The notes under the pieces: model-generated
Seen by the model: the letters and a program-made list of their open reading frames with translations, nothing else
Told to the model about the DNA's origin: nothing
Database searches by the model: none
Shown: piece by piece, positions 36,385 to 47,395 of the stretch
Layout: every line of letters begins with the position of its first letter
How positions within the stretch are numbered: position 1 is the first letter of the stretch
DNA from: Homarus americanus
Lineage: Eukaryota > Arthropoda > Malacostraca > Decapoda > Nephropidae
Direction: 5' to 3'
Length of the DNA: 64,000 nt
Assembly (NCBI RefSeq): GCF_018991925.1
Contig: NW_024727888.1
Span: 131,001-195,000, forward strand
Position numbers and translations under genes: made by a program

Positions 36385-36675
36385 ACGTTTTTCTCTGATA
36401 TATTTCTCACGTGCCAAACTTTTACTTCGACAGACGTTTTTCTCTGCAAGTGCTTATTCTTGGTAAATGTTTCACCTGGGTTGTGTTTCTGGAGGTAAAC
36501 GTTTCTGGAGGAGAAATATATTCTTGGTAAACGTTTCTCTTGAAAGTTTCTCTCGATAAAAGTTTCTCCTGAAAAACATTTATCTCGACAAAACGTTCTC
36601 TCTGTTTCCGTCTCCTGTGGCATATATTTCTCTGCTAACGTTTCTTTTGACCAATGTTTCTCACGACAAACGTTA
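36384..36675. repeat. Decayed ~20-24-bp repeat with GTTTCTC core
   Basis: AACGTTTCTC, AAAGTTTCTC, AATGTTTCAC and similar cores recur about a dozen times, often preceded by CGACAA or TTGGTAA. This is an old, diverged tandem repeat. Confidence 0.55.
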
Positions 36676-36779
36676 GGAGTGGCACCTTACCATACCATCT
36701 CTCACAAGAACCATCTAAATAAACAAAGAGAAGTCCAAGAAAAAAGTCGTATGAATAAAGAAGGAAATATTCTCGTTAA

Positions 36780-37170
36780 CCACAAAAAAGGAAGAAGGAA
36801 AAAGAAGGAAGAAGGAAGAAGAAGGAAGAAGGAAGAAGAAGGAAGAAGAAGGAAGAAGAAGGAAGAAGAAGGAAGAAGGAAGAAGAAGGAAGAAGAAGGA
36901 AGGAGGAGGAAGGAAAAAGGAAGAAGGAAAAAGGAAGAAGAAGGAAAAAGGAGGAAGAAGGAAGAAGAAGGAAGAAGGAAGAAGGAAGAAGAAGGAAGAA
37001 GGAAGAAGAAGGAAGAAGGAAGAAGAAGGAAGAAGGAGGAAGAAGGAAGAAGAAGGAAAAAGGAAGAAGGAAAAAGGAGGAAGAAGGAAAAAGAAAGAAG
37101 GAAAAAAGGAAGAAGAAAAAAGAAGGAAGAAGGAAGAAGGAAAAAGGAAGAAGAAAAAAGAAGAAAAGAA
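36780..37170. repeat. GGAAGAA polypurine tract
   Basis: About 390 bases of GGAAGAAGGAAGAA and AAAAAGGAAG with essentially no pyrimidines, highly mirror-symmetric and therefore triplex-prone. Lys/Arg/Glu and Phe/Leu/Ser frames are artefacts. Confidence 0.92.
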
Positions 37171-37795
37171 AGAATGAAGTCAGTAGATGAAGAAAGTAAA
37201 ATGATAGGGTAAAAAGGATGAAGGATGAAGATGGGAAAATGGTGAATGAAATATGCAAACTGAGGAATAGAGTGATATAAGGAGAGAGAGAAGGATAATA
37301 AGAAAAGAGATGATAAGAAAAGCAAGAATTAGGTTCAGAATTAATGGATACAAGACGTTAATAAAAATGAGAGATTGTAGTTGTGTTGTGTTGTGTTGCA
37401 TTGTTTATGGTGATATAATGTATTCTATATGAGATTATAACATCACCAAAATATTAAATAAAATAAAGAAAAAATTAAATACAAAAATAATTCAATTTCC
37501 CCTAAACACAAAAATTTAATCGAAATCAATAAGGTAATAATTTGACTTTTTAGAGAATGAAGAGGAGTTTCTTAAAAGCCTAATGAAAGTCTTTACTGTA
37601 ATCTCCCGACGCTGTGTAAGTAATGCTAATAAAAACACAACACTTAGAAGCAGGAATAAGGTCTTAAGGAGAGAATGGCTGTAGTGAACTAAATTCCTTG
37701 CTTGATAATTGCATTCTGAGGCGCGGGGCATCTTGTGTGCAGTGAGGAAAACCAATTAACAAAGAACCTGCAAAGGTTTCAAGTTGTTTTACTGC

Positions 37796-37796
<1 letters not shown>
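37171..37796. other. AT-rich unique DNA
   Basis: Short TTGTG repeats at ~37379-37397; no gene recognised. Confidence 0.45.
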
Positions 37797-38635
<839 letters not shown>

Positions 38636-39235
38636 GGGAGGGTGGGAAGGGGGAGGGTGGGAAGGGGAGGGTGGGAAGGGGGGAAAGGGGAGGGTGAAAG
38701 GGAAGGTGGGAAGAGGAGGAGAAGGAAGAAGAGAAGGGACGAAAGGAAGGAAGGGATACAGGAGAATGAGAAGGGAGTAGAAAGAGGAGGAGGAGGATGA
38801 TGAGAAGGGAAGGAGATAGGTGCATAGGAGTAGGATAGGGTGATGGGGAGAGGAGGAGAAATAGGTAGAGGGGAAGGAAGGAAGGAAGGAAGGAATGTAA
38901 GAGGATGAGAAATGCATGAGAAACATGAAGAGGTGGAGAAGGAGGGAAGAATGTGGGTGAATGGATCTTGGATAGAGGAAGAGGGAAGAGGAGGACAAGG
39001 AGAGGAGGGGGAAATAGAAGAAGAAAGGGATGGAGGAGGAAGAAGGGAGGTGAGTGAAGTGGGGAAGTAGAGTTAGAATGGAGGGAGAGGAAGAGAAGAG
39101 AGGAGGCAGGTAGATGGAAGGAGAGGGGGGAGTAGGGGGTAATTAAGGAAGAGGAAAAGTAGCGGATGGAGAGGAGATGAAGGAGGTGGGTAGAGGGGAT
39201 AGAAAAATAGATTATATAGAGAGGTCATGAGGAGG
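38636..39235. repeat. GGGA/GGAAG purine-rich tract
   Basis: Starts with GGGTGGGAAGGGGA units (38637-38710), continues as GAGGAGAAGG sequence with GGAA runs at ~38873-38895. Confidence 0.75.
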
Positions 39236-39874
39236 AGAGGGGAGAAAGAGGAAGGCGAGCTTTTTTTTTTGATAAAGAGATAAGAACAGAAGATAGAGGG
39301 AGGGTGCCGAGGGAGAGAGAGAATAGAGAACGAGATATAACGATGAAAGGGAGAACAAAAGGCTGATGAGGGGGATATACATTAGCTTTGAGGGAGAGAA
39401 GGAGAGAGAGGAAGCGTTGAAAGAGAGATAACGATGAGAGAAGAAATGGCGTTGGAGAAGATGATAACGAGATATTTACATTAGAGAGAGATAGAGAACA
39501 ATGCAAAAAAAAAAAAAGGTAAAACATAATTAATAAAAATTACCCATTAATTCATTATTTACAAATTTAACTCTTTAACAAAACTGTGTACGTGTTTACC
39601 ATTAACTTATCCTCCTGTTGACACTCATGTTTGTGTGCAAGGATGGGTGATACACTCAGCTCTGATGTCATGGTAATATGATTAGAGACGCGTCATTCTG
39701 TAACAATCAATTACTATTTTAATACCCGGTGTGTACACAAACAAGCAGAAAGGCAAACGACAGTAAAACAAACACCAATTAAGCCAACGTCAGACTCTAA
39801 TGCCTGTAAACAATATCATGATTGTTTCATTGTAATTAGAAATGCATTCAATGTATCTATTTATGCATGAAACT
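39236..39874. other. Purine-rich grading into unique AT-rich DNA
   Basis: AGAGAG-rich to ~39510, then AT-rich sequence. No gene recognised. Confidence 0.45.
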
Positions 39875-39940
39875 GTTAGGTTAGGTTACGTTTAGGGCTT
39901 ACATTAGGTTAGGTTAGATCAGGTTAGAATAACTTAGGTT
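39875..39940 (+). repeat. Degenerate TTAGG telomere-like block
   Basis: GTTAGGTTAGGTTACG, TTAGGTTAGGTTAGAT and CAGGTTAGAA segments separated by short spacers. Confidence 0.65.
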
Positions 39941-39956
39941 ATTCCACTGCTAATCT

Positions 39957-40140
39957 GATGGCCGCCACAGAATGGCAGCCACAACTAAAGTCATGGCCGC
40001 CATAGCTAAACTGAAAACCGCCACAGCTAAACTGAAAACCATCACAGCGAAACTGATAACCACTACAGCTAAAGCAATAGCTGCCACAGCGAAAGTAAAA
40101 GCCACCACAGCTAAAGTGTTAGCCAGCACAGCTAACTCTC
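39957..40140. repeat. 24-bp GCCACAGCTAAA repeat
   Basis: About seven or eight 24-base units such as GCCACCACAGCTAAAGTG. The plus strand carries a 68-codon frame (39972-40178) of Ala/Thr/Lys octads (TAKLKTAT-like), which is a consequence of a period divisible by three. Whether it is expressed cannot be told from sequence; I treat it as a minisatellite. Confidence 0.75.
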
Positions 40141-41009
40141 CCGCTTTGACCGAAGTACTGTTACGTGGAAAAAATTAATTGCTATACACGGGGTAAATAT
40201 ATCAGTGTGGGCAAGTAATTATAGTTTGTGTGCAGAAAAATACCGAAATTAACTTCATAAATAATTGTTACGAGGGAAAATAATTAATTACACACATACA
40301 TTTCGTTTATATGGGTAAATAATTAATTACAATGGTGGATAATTATCATGGAGCGAATTATAGTACACTAAAATATATACATAATCACTCGGATAATAAA
40401 GAAAAAACTGATAATGAAGGAAAAAAGGAAAACTAATTTATTTAGATGTAAACTCTAATTACGTTGGAATAGGAAAATGCGAAATGCGTTTGGAATAAAA
40501 AAAACTATGTTGGAAATGGGAAAAAAAAAGATAATTATAGTGAAAAAAATGGTGATTTGGAAAGGGAAATAATAATTTGAAAGGAAATATTCTCTAAATT
40601 AATACTGAAATATACTGTATATACCTGGCAGGGAAAATTATGTAAATGGCAGGGAAAAATATATATACTGCTGGTAAGGACAAAATAAATTTGGAAAAAA
40701 CAAATAGAAAAATAGAAAACTACAAATATAGATTGAATTTGGAAAATAAATCTAGAACGGAAAAGAAATTTTCAAGAAAAACAAAAGCTGGAAAGAGAAA
40801 AAAACTATCATGTTGGAAGGAAAGAAACTCGACCATATATAGAGAAAGGAAGGAAAGTGACAGGCAGGAAGTTGTCATAACCTGAGATGAAGATTGTTGT
40901 GGTTGAATGTGGGTGCGCCAAGTCCGTAGACTTGCTAGTGATAATGTTAATCTACACGAAAAATATTTTTGTTTGTGTGTGTGGCAGCATTATGTTAGTG
41001 TTAAGGTGC
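40141..41009. other. AT-rich unique DNA
   Basis: A-rich sequence with AATTAATTA motifs. A Lys/Glu/Asn-rich 79-codon frame (40646-40885) follows the A bias and is not called. Confidence 0.45.
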
Positions 41010-42003
41010 AAGCACTGCTTGCTCCCTCTCACTTTCAGCTGCCGCCGCTGGCTAGCCCTCGTGGTGAACAGGGAAGCAACTTACATAAGTCTTCCCCTGC
41101 CAGTACACAGCCTCCTAACCATCAAGACTCCTGCTGTGCCTCGTGGGCCCAGGCTAGACCAGCATGGAATCTCGGAGTAGCAGTGGGCCCCAGAAGGACG
41201 GGGCACAGGCTCACTGGCATGTGGACATGTAATGGCGCCTACCAACCACCGCCCCGCTGCCTTGCGGATTAACTTTGGCAGGTATAAGGCAACGGGAGTA
41301 AACCCCGAACTAAAAATCTGCGGTGGAGCCCTACTTCAGGCAGACATGCTTTCAGATTTCCAGCAAGACCCCAACGACGATGTGGGCGGAAGAGGTGACC
41401 ACAGTGGAAACCAAACGACTACACCGGCAGACGAAGGCCATCTACCAAGGCAAAATCCAACAAACTGGGCTATCGGCAGTCCATTGCAAGTCTCCCTCTC
41501 CCCAGTCGTTGCAACACTTGCACCACTGGATCAGGAAAAGGAAAAGCCAAGATGTGTGGTTGTAGCCTACGTTCCTGCCTCACAACATAAATCAACTCAC
41601 ACGCAGCCATAACCCAGCTCACTATACCTCTCATCATCATCAAAGTCCCTTACGCCTCCAAAAGTCCTATGGCGACGGACGAGTGGCGACGGGGACAGGC
41701 AGAGATGAATGCCGGGAGTCTCTAATCACAACTCTGCACATGGGCGGCACAGATAAGATGGTCGTTTATGCACTGGGATCTAAGCAGCAGTGCAATCCTG
41801 TCCTGTCTGTGTGACGGAGCAGCCTTTACGAGGGGCCACTCTGCCCACCCCACACGGGTAGGGGGGCTAAAAAAGGTGCCCTAAACATAACCTGCCTAAA
41901 ACCCAACCTAACTGGGCAATCGCACCCAGTAAGGTCATCCTTATGCGGTCGAAAACAAAATCAAAATCACAGATCCAAGCAAAAACAAACCAAACAACCT
42001 CTT
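41010..42003 (+). other. Putative LINE 5-prime leader
   Basis: GC-balanced sequence immediately upstream of the endonuclease frame, clearly different in base composition from the A-rich flank. Short overlapping frames (40907-41272, 41232-41612) show no domain. It is read as the untranslated leader of copy 1; the start near 41010 is where composition changes and could be off by 100 bases. Confidence 0.5.
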
Positions 42004-42829
42004 ATGGTCGCTGCATGGAATGTCAGGACCCTTCTGGATACTGGCACAAATGCATTTCCTTGTGGCAAAAGAGCTGGTTAGGTATCAAATCGACATAGCA
42101 GCCATCAGTGAGTCCCGGCTCCCAGATGAAGGCCAACTCTCAGAACAGGGGTCTGGCTACACCTTCTGGAAGGGTAAGCCTGCTGCAGAGAGAAACCGCA
42201 TTTATGGAGTTGGCTTTGTCATCCGCCAATGCATCCTACACAGGCTAACTGAAATGCCTATTGAGATCAACGAGCGCCTCATGACGCTTCGAGTTCCACT
42301 GAATCACTTACATTATGCCTTCTTCATCAGTGCATACGCCCCAACACTGGATGCAGAGGATGACATCAAAGAGGCCTTTATGCCGCCCTTGACAGTGCTA
42401 ACCTCTACCCCCCGAGAAGAAAAGGTTGTGCTCCTTGGCGACTTCAATGCCAAAGTTGGCAGAGATGCTGACATTTGGCAGGGAACCATAGGGAGAAATG
42501 GACTAGGCAAGTGTTATCCCAACGGCCTATTCCTCCTTGGCAAGTGTGCTGCTCATAACCTCACTATCACCAATACCTTGTTTAGGCAGGCCGACAAGTT
42601 CAAGGGATCGTGGCAACACCTACGATCCAAACACTGGTATCTCATTGACTACATCATTGTCAGAGAAAGAGATCGCCGAGATATCCTCATCACCAGTGTC
42701 ATGCGTGTCTCAGACCACTGTGACACTGTGTCAGATCCAAGCTCTCACTTCACGTCACCCCAAAACGGCGAAGACAGCAAGCCTCCAGAAGAGGTTTTAA
42801 TACTAATCGTCTGGAGGATCCAGCGGTAA
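42004..42829 (+). pseudogene. LINE copy 1 endonuclease domain, frameshifted
   Basis: This is the apurinic/apyrimidinic-type endonuclease that nicks target DNA for LINE insertion. It opens with ATG at 42004 (MVAAWNVRTLLD), where WNVR is the expected first strand. A frameshift near 42050 moves the reading into the next frame, which stays open to 42829. Family motifs follow in order: ISESRL with the catalytic Glu (~42105), LLGDFNAKVG (~42430-42457), LIDYIIV (~42640-42660) and VSDHC with the catalytic His (42706-42720). After SDH the frame degenerates. Key catalytic residues are still visible, so the domain was inactivated mainly by frameshift. About 230 residues remain, near the usual domain length. 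Confidence 0.85.
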
Positions 42830-43180
42830 CACATGCTTTCAGAGAGCAGCTCGAACATGGGCTTATAAACAACCCAACAGCAAACAACTTGAATTACATT
42901 GCCGAATGGGACACTCTTAATACTGTTATGACAAAAACCTGCAGAGATCCTCGGCAAGATCAAAAGAATACACCAGGACTGGTTTGATGAAAATGACCCG
43001 GCAATGAAAGTACTCATCGATGATAAACGTGCTGCTTTTACTGACGGGCAGAACAACCCTCAGTCTCGGACCAAAGCTGATACCTTCCACAAGAAGAAAG
43101 CGGCAGCCCAGCGGGAACTTCGCAATCTAAAGAACGACTGGCTTAAAAATAAAGCACGTGAAGCATAAAAACTTGCAAAT
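42830..43180 (+). pseudogene. LINE copy 1 linker between endonuclease and RT
   Basis: Translated in shifting frames this reads RLEDPAVTHAFREQLEHGL then IAEWDTLNTVM and AFTDGQNNPQSRTKA, with internal stops. It is recognised because copy 2 at 44445-44770 carries the same segment with a better reading frame (HAFRKHLDDGLINNP, SAEWDILNAVI, DWQNNPQPRTKA). It normally connects the endonuclease to the reverse transcriptase and has no known catalytic role. Confidence 0.75.
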
Positions 43181-44440
43181 CAGCACAAGATGCGCGAATT
43201 TTTTATTTGCACTGAATCATTTTATGGGCCAGTCACTCGTGGTGCAGCTCCCCTTCGCCCATCTAACGGTAACTAAATAATTAAAGACGACGAAGGCCTC
43301 CTTCAGCGCTGGAAAGAGCACTACCATTCATTGCTCATCCGAAACACCGATGTGGATTTCCTGACTACCCAACAGGTCCCTCAGCATCCAGATTTGACCC
43401 ACCTCAGCTATCCTCCATCCCTGAATGAGGTAGCTACTGCCATCAAACAGATGAAAAATAACAAAGCCTCAGGGCCTGATGGAATCCCAGCCGAGGTGTT
43501 TAAAGCAGGAGGACCACTGCTTATCAGCCGTCTCCACTCTCTCCTGGAAAATATATGGGAAAAGGAGGAAATCCCCCAAGCTCTTAAAGACGCCTCCATT
43601 GTCAATATCTATAAGAACAAGGGAGACCGGTCAGACTGTGGCAACTACCATGGGATCTCACTCCTCTCCGTAGCTGGCAAGATTATCGCCCGAGTCTTCC
43701 TAAGCAGAATTCTTCCTGAGGCGGAAAATACCTCCCAGAATCTCAATGTGGTTTTAGACCATAACGTGGCATGATCTTTGCTGCCCGCCAGATCCAGGAA
43801 AAGTGCAGAGAACAGCGTCTTGACCTGTACATGGCCTTCATCGACCTAACCAAGGCCTTCGACTCGGTCAACAGGGAAGCCCTCTGGTGGAACCTCAGCC
43901 GTTTTGGCTGCCCACCAAAATTCATCGCCATTGTGAGGCAACTCCACGATGGCATGAACGGCAGTGTCATGCACAACGGCACCCAGTCAGAGTTATTCCC
44001 CGTCCAAACAGGGGTTAAACAAGGGTGTGTACTGGCACCAACTCTCTTTTCCATCTTCTTAGCTGCCTTCCTTATTCGTGCCAGTCCCAATTTAGCCAGT
44101 GGGGTGAACATCGAGTACCGGGTGAAGGGGGGTCTTTTCAACATAAGACGACCCCAATCAAGAACAAAGGTGTCGGCAGCTTCCTTTACTAAACGTCAGT
44201 ATGCAGAAGACCTCACCCTTGTTGCTCTCACTGAAAACGACCTACAGGAGATTCTGAACACCTATGCAGACGCGATTGCACACTTCAGCCTTGTGGTGAA
44301 TGTACGTAACACTCAGATTCTCCTTCAAACTGCCCCTGGTTCAGACACACCTCCACCATCCCTCCAGCTTAACGGTATTACCCTCTCTATTGTTGACCAC
44401 TTTCGGTATCTCGGCTTCCACCTGTCCCATATCAACAAAG
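43181..44440 (+). pseudogene. LINE copy 1 reverse transcriptase, frameshifted, YAED active site
   Basis: Reverse transcriptase that would copy the element RNA at the nicked target. The fingers (KASGPDGIPAEVFKAGG, ~43460-43515; GNYHGISLLSVAGKIIARVF, ~43640-43700) are in one frame. A frameshift near 43745-43775 passes to the frame 43771-44769. Motif A is FIDLTKAFDSV (43837-43869) with its catalytic Asp, motif B is TGVKQGCVLAPTLFSIF (~44008-44058). Motif C, which should be YADD, reads YAED at 44200-44211, replacing a metal-binding Asp. The thumb breaks off at YLGFHLSHINKD, where sequence switches to the linker of copy 2. Both the frameshift and the motif C change would abolish activity. Confidence 0.9.
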
Positions 44441-44960
44441 ACAACAAGCTGGAGGCTCAAGCCATAGAACATGCCTTCAGAAAGCACCTCGACGATGGGT
44501 TGATAAACAACCCAATAACAAAGAACCTAAATCCGAGTGCCGAATGGGATATCCTCAACGCTGTCATCACAGAAACCTGCAGCAAGACCCTCGGCCAGAT
44601 CGAAAGAAAACACCAGGATTGGTTTGGTGAAAATATCCAGGAAATCGACGTATTCGTCAATGGTAAACTCTCTGCTCTCACTGACTGGCAGAACAACCCT
44701 CAGCCTCGGACCAAAGCTATACCTTCCACCAGAAGAAAGGGGTGGCCCAGCGCAAACTTCCCTATCTAAAGGATGAACGGTGAAAAAGTAATGCGTGGAG
44801 TGCACGAAATTGCAGATAACCCAAGATGCGCGAATTTTTTAATTCCACTAAAGTACTGTATGGCCCAACTACTCATGGCTTGCCCGTCCCCCTGCTCATC
44901 CGACGGTAACTCCCTAATTAAAGACAATGCAGGAATCTGTTAGTGCTGGAAAGAGCACTA
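44441..44960 (+). pseudogene. LINE copy 2 linker, fused in frame to copy 1 RT
   Basis: Starting at AACAAGCTGGAGG (~44443) the sequence is homologous to the linker of copy 1 (AATCGTCTGGAGG, ~42825), not to the C-terminus expected after a reverse transcriptase. The join preserves the reading frame, so one open frame (43771-44769) runs from copy 1 reverse transcriptase into copy 2 linker and ends at a stop after PSANFPI. This is the diagnostic breakpoint of the fused pair. It could come from recombination between tandem copies, or insertion of a 5-prime-truncated copy followed by deletion. Confidence 0.8.
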
Positions 44961-45735
44961 CCATTCCCGGCTCAACCGAAACACCGATGTGGATGTTTAG
45001 ACTACCTAGCAGGCCAATCAGCACCCGGAGCTGACCCACCTCGGCTATCCTCCATCCCGTGATGAGGTAGCAACTGCCATCAAACATATGAAAAATGACA
45101 AAGCCTCAGGGCCTGATGGAATCTTAGCCGAGGTGTATAAAGCAGGAGGACCTCTACTTACCAGCCGTGTCCACTCTCTCCTGGAGAATATATATAACAA
45201 CTACTGCGGGATCTCGTTGCTGTCCATAGCTGGCAAGATTATCGCCCGAGTCCAACAAACTTCTTCCCGAGGCAGAAAACTTCCTCCCAGAAATTCACTG
45301 TGGCTTTAGACAATCACCTGGCACCACTAACATGATCTTTGCTGCTCGCCAGATACAGGAAAAGTGCAGAAAACATCAGACCCTCAGTCGTTTCAGTTAC
45401 CCACTAAAATTCATTACCATTGTGCGGCAACTCCAAGATGGCATGAACGTCAGTGCCCTGCATAATGGCACCCAGTCTGAGTGTTTTCACTATCCAAACG
45501 GGGGTAAAACAAGGATGTGTACTGGCACCAACTCTCTTTTCCATTTTCTTGGCTGGCTTTCTTACTCGTGCCAGTGCCAATTTAGCCAGCGGGGTGGACA
45601 TCCAATACCGGATGAAGGGACTTTTCAGCATAAGACGACTCCAGGTAGGAACAAAGGTGTTGGCCAGTTCCATCACTGAACTTCAGTATGCAGACCTCAC
45701 CCTCGTCACTCATATTGAACTCGACCTACAGTAGA
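44961..45735 (+). pseudogene. LINE copy 2 reverse transcriptase, two internal deletions
   Basis: The fingers are recognisable (KASGPDGILAEVYKAGG, ~45097-45150). Against copy 1 there is a deletion after SLLENIY (~45195) that removes the segment with KDASIVNIYKNKGDRS. A second deletion after QIQEKCRKH (~45375) removes motif A with its catalytic Asp. Motif B survives as TGVKQGCVLAPTLFSIF (~45500-45550) in a shifted frame. Motif C reads YADLTLV (45687-45707), one codon short of YADDLTLV. Several frameshifts and a TAG at 45732 follow. The copy is therefore inactivated by lesions different from those in copy 1. Confidence 0.85.
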
Positions 45736-46615
45736 TCATGAATACCTACACAAATGAGTATGCACACTTCGGCCTTGAGATGAATGAACATAAGACTCAG
45801 ATTCTCTTTCAACCTACCCCTGGTTCAACCACACCTCCACCTTTAATGTTATCCACTTTTAATATCTTGACTCCCACCTGTACACCACCGCGGATATTGA
45901 TGAAGAGGTTCAACATCCGTACCCCTGTCATCAACTGTAGGGAGCTGAAATAATCTACAAAGTTGCACGTATATCAAACAGTGGTCCTCCCCATCCTGTT
46001 ATATGGCAGCGAGACATGGGTCACATACAGTAGGCACCTCAAGGCACTTGAAAACTTTCACCTACGTGGTGTGCGTTCCATCCTCCGAGTTCGCTGGGAA
46101 GACAAGAGAACAATTGCCAGTATTCTCGCTGACACCAACTGTAGGAGCATCGAGGCTACCATTACCCATGAACAACTACGTTGAACTGACCTTGTTACCC
46201 GCATGGACGACAGTAGGCTGCAGCTACTTTACAGTCACCTAACGAATGGTAAACGAAACGCTGGCGGGTAACTGAAAAGGTATAAGGATAGTCTTAAGAC
46301 AAACCTGAATAAGTGTCAAATCGATTCCCTCATCACATGGGAGACGATCACGCCACACCATAACGCTTGGGGGGCACCACACGAAGTGGTGTCAATACTT
46401 TCGATTTAGCCCGACTGCATACCTAGGCAGACAAGTGTCAGCGCCGGAAAGACGCTGCCACCGCTCCTCCTGCACTAGATGTAGCCCTCCACACGTGCAA
46501 CATCCGTGAACAGCCCTGCCAGTCCCGTATCGGCCTCTCGAGTCACTTCAAAGCTCTCCAACGAAGGTGGCAGCTTTAATAACTCATATAATTTTATCAT
46601 AGCTGGATGATCGTC
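45736..46615 (+). pseudogene. LINE copy 2 C-terminal region
   Basis: Contains VYQTVVLPILLYGSETW (~45967-46017) and LKALENFHLRGVRSILRVRW (~46038-46100), a conserved post-RT segment of this LINE type. It is followed by THEQLR, MDDSRLQLLYSHLTNGKR (~46203-46257) and a degenerate cysteine/histidine-type tail (CNIREQPCQSRIGLSSHF, ~46497-46550). Multiple stops interrupt it. The 3-prime end is placed just before the GT microsatellite at about 46650. Confidence 0.75.
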
Positions 46616-46640
46616 AAACTCGATTCCAAGTGACAGAAAA

Positions 46641-46745
46641 GCAGTAGTAGTATGTGTGTGTGTGTGTGTTTGGGTGGGAGTAAGGGCTAGATTTAATTTC
46701 CAAAGAGAAAAACATCATTTAGAGAGATTCCCAACACAATCTCGT
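46641..46745. other. GT microsatellite and unique flank
   Basis: GT run of about nine units at 46650-46669, possibly grown from the LINE tail. Confidence 0.5.
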
Positions 46746-46769
46746 CTCTCATCTCCTGGTCAGTGGCAG

Positions 46770-46945
46770 GAGATACGCCCACAGCACACACGTTGACACG
46801 CCCATCCCGTCCATAACACGCACGTTGACACACTCACTCCGCCCATAACACGCACGTTTAGATGCCCACTCCACCCACAACACACACGTTGACACACCCA
46901 TCCCGCCCATAACACGCACGTTGACTAGCCCACTCCGCCCATAAC
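46770..46945. repeat. ~32-bp repeat with CGCCCATAACACGCACGTT
   Basis: About five units sharing ATAACACGCACGTTGACACA with CCCATCCCGCCC or CCCACTCCGCCC spacers. Confidence 0.85.
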
Positions 46946-47395
46946 ATCCAGGGTCCTGAGGTCAGAGAAGGACTGGAGAGATAGACTGTGTGGCAAGCGA
47001 GGGAGGGGAATGTTTTTACGAAGCCACATGACTATTATCTCTCCCTCACTGTAGTCAACCTTTAACTCTGACCACAAATTCCCCAAAGTACATCAGAAAA
47101 AACCATCCTCAGCTAAAAAATAGTAATAATATTGATAAAATAATGAAGCCTTAAAATAATCTGAAGCTTTACCATAACCAGAGGAGTTCTCGTAATTTCC
47201 TTTGAGTCGGAGATCAACTTGCGAATCTCTGTGCCTCGAAAAAAAAAAGTTGAGTTAGGTGACGTAAGTTGTCTTGCTGGGTGGATCCATCTGTTGCTTC
47301 TGTGTGGTCATATCCTCTCCCCAGCTACAACAATTCATTAACTGTTTTTTTTTTGTTCTGTCCTTCCCTAGTGATTTAGGGGTTAGATAAATTCT
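46946..47395. other. Unique DNA, no gene seen
   Basis: Mixed sequence with T and A runs (47235-47250, 47343-47353). No gene recognised. Confidence 0.4.

Larger units (their letters stand above)
41010..46640 (+). mobile_element. Two fused defective LINE copies (APE-type non-LTR)
   Basis: A non-LTR retrotransposon with apurinic-type endonuclease and reverse transcriptase is present as an end-to-middle pair. Copy 1 runs from an untranslated leader (about 41010-42003) through endonuclease, linker and most of the reverse transcriptase to about 44440. There it joins copy 2, which starts inside the linker and continues through a deleted reverse transcriptase and C-terminal region to about 46615. 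Protein features resemble the elements often annotated as craniofacial development protein 2-like, which suggests the RTE/BovB neighbourhood; the clade is tentative. Frameshifts, stops and active-site losses make both copies dead. The outer ends are estimates because no target duplication was identified. Confidence 0.85.
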
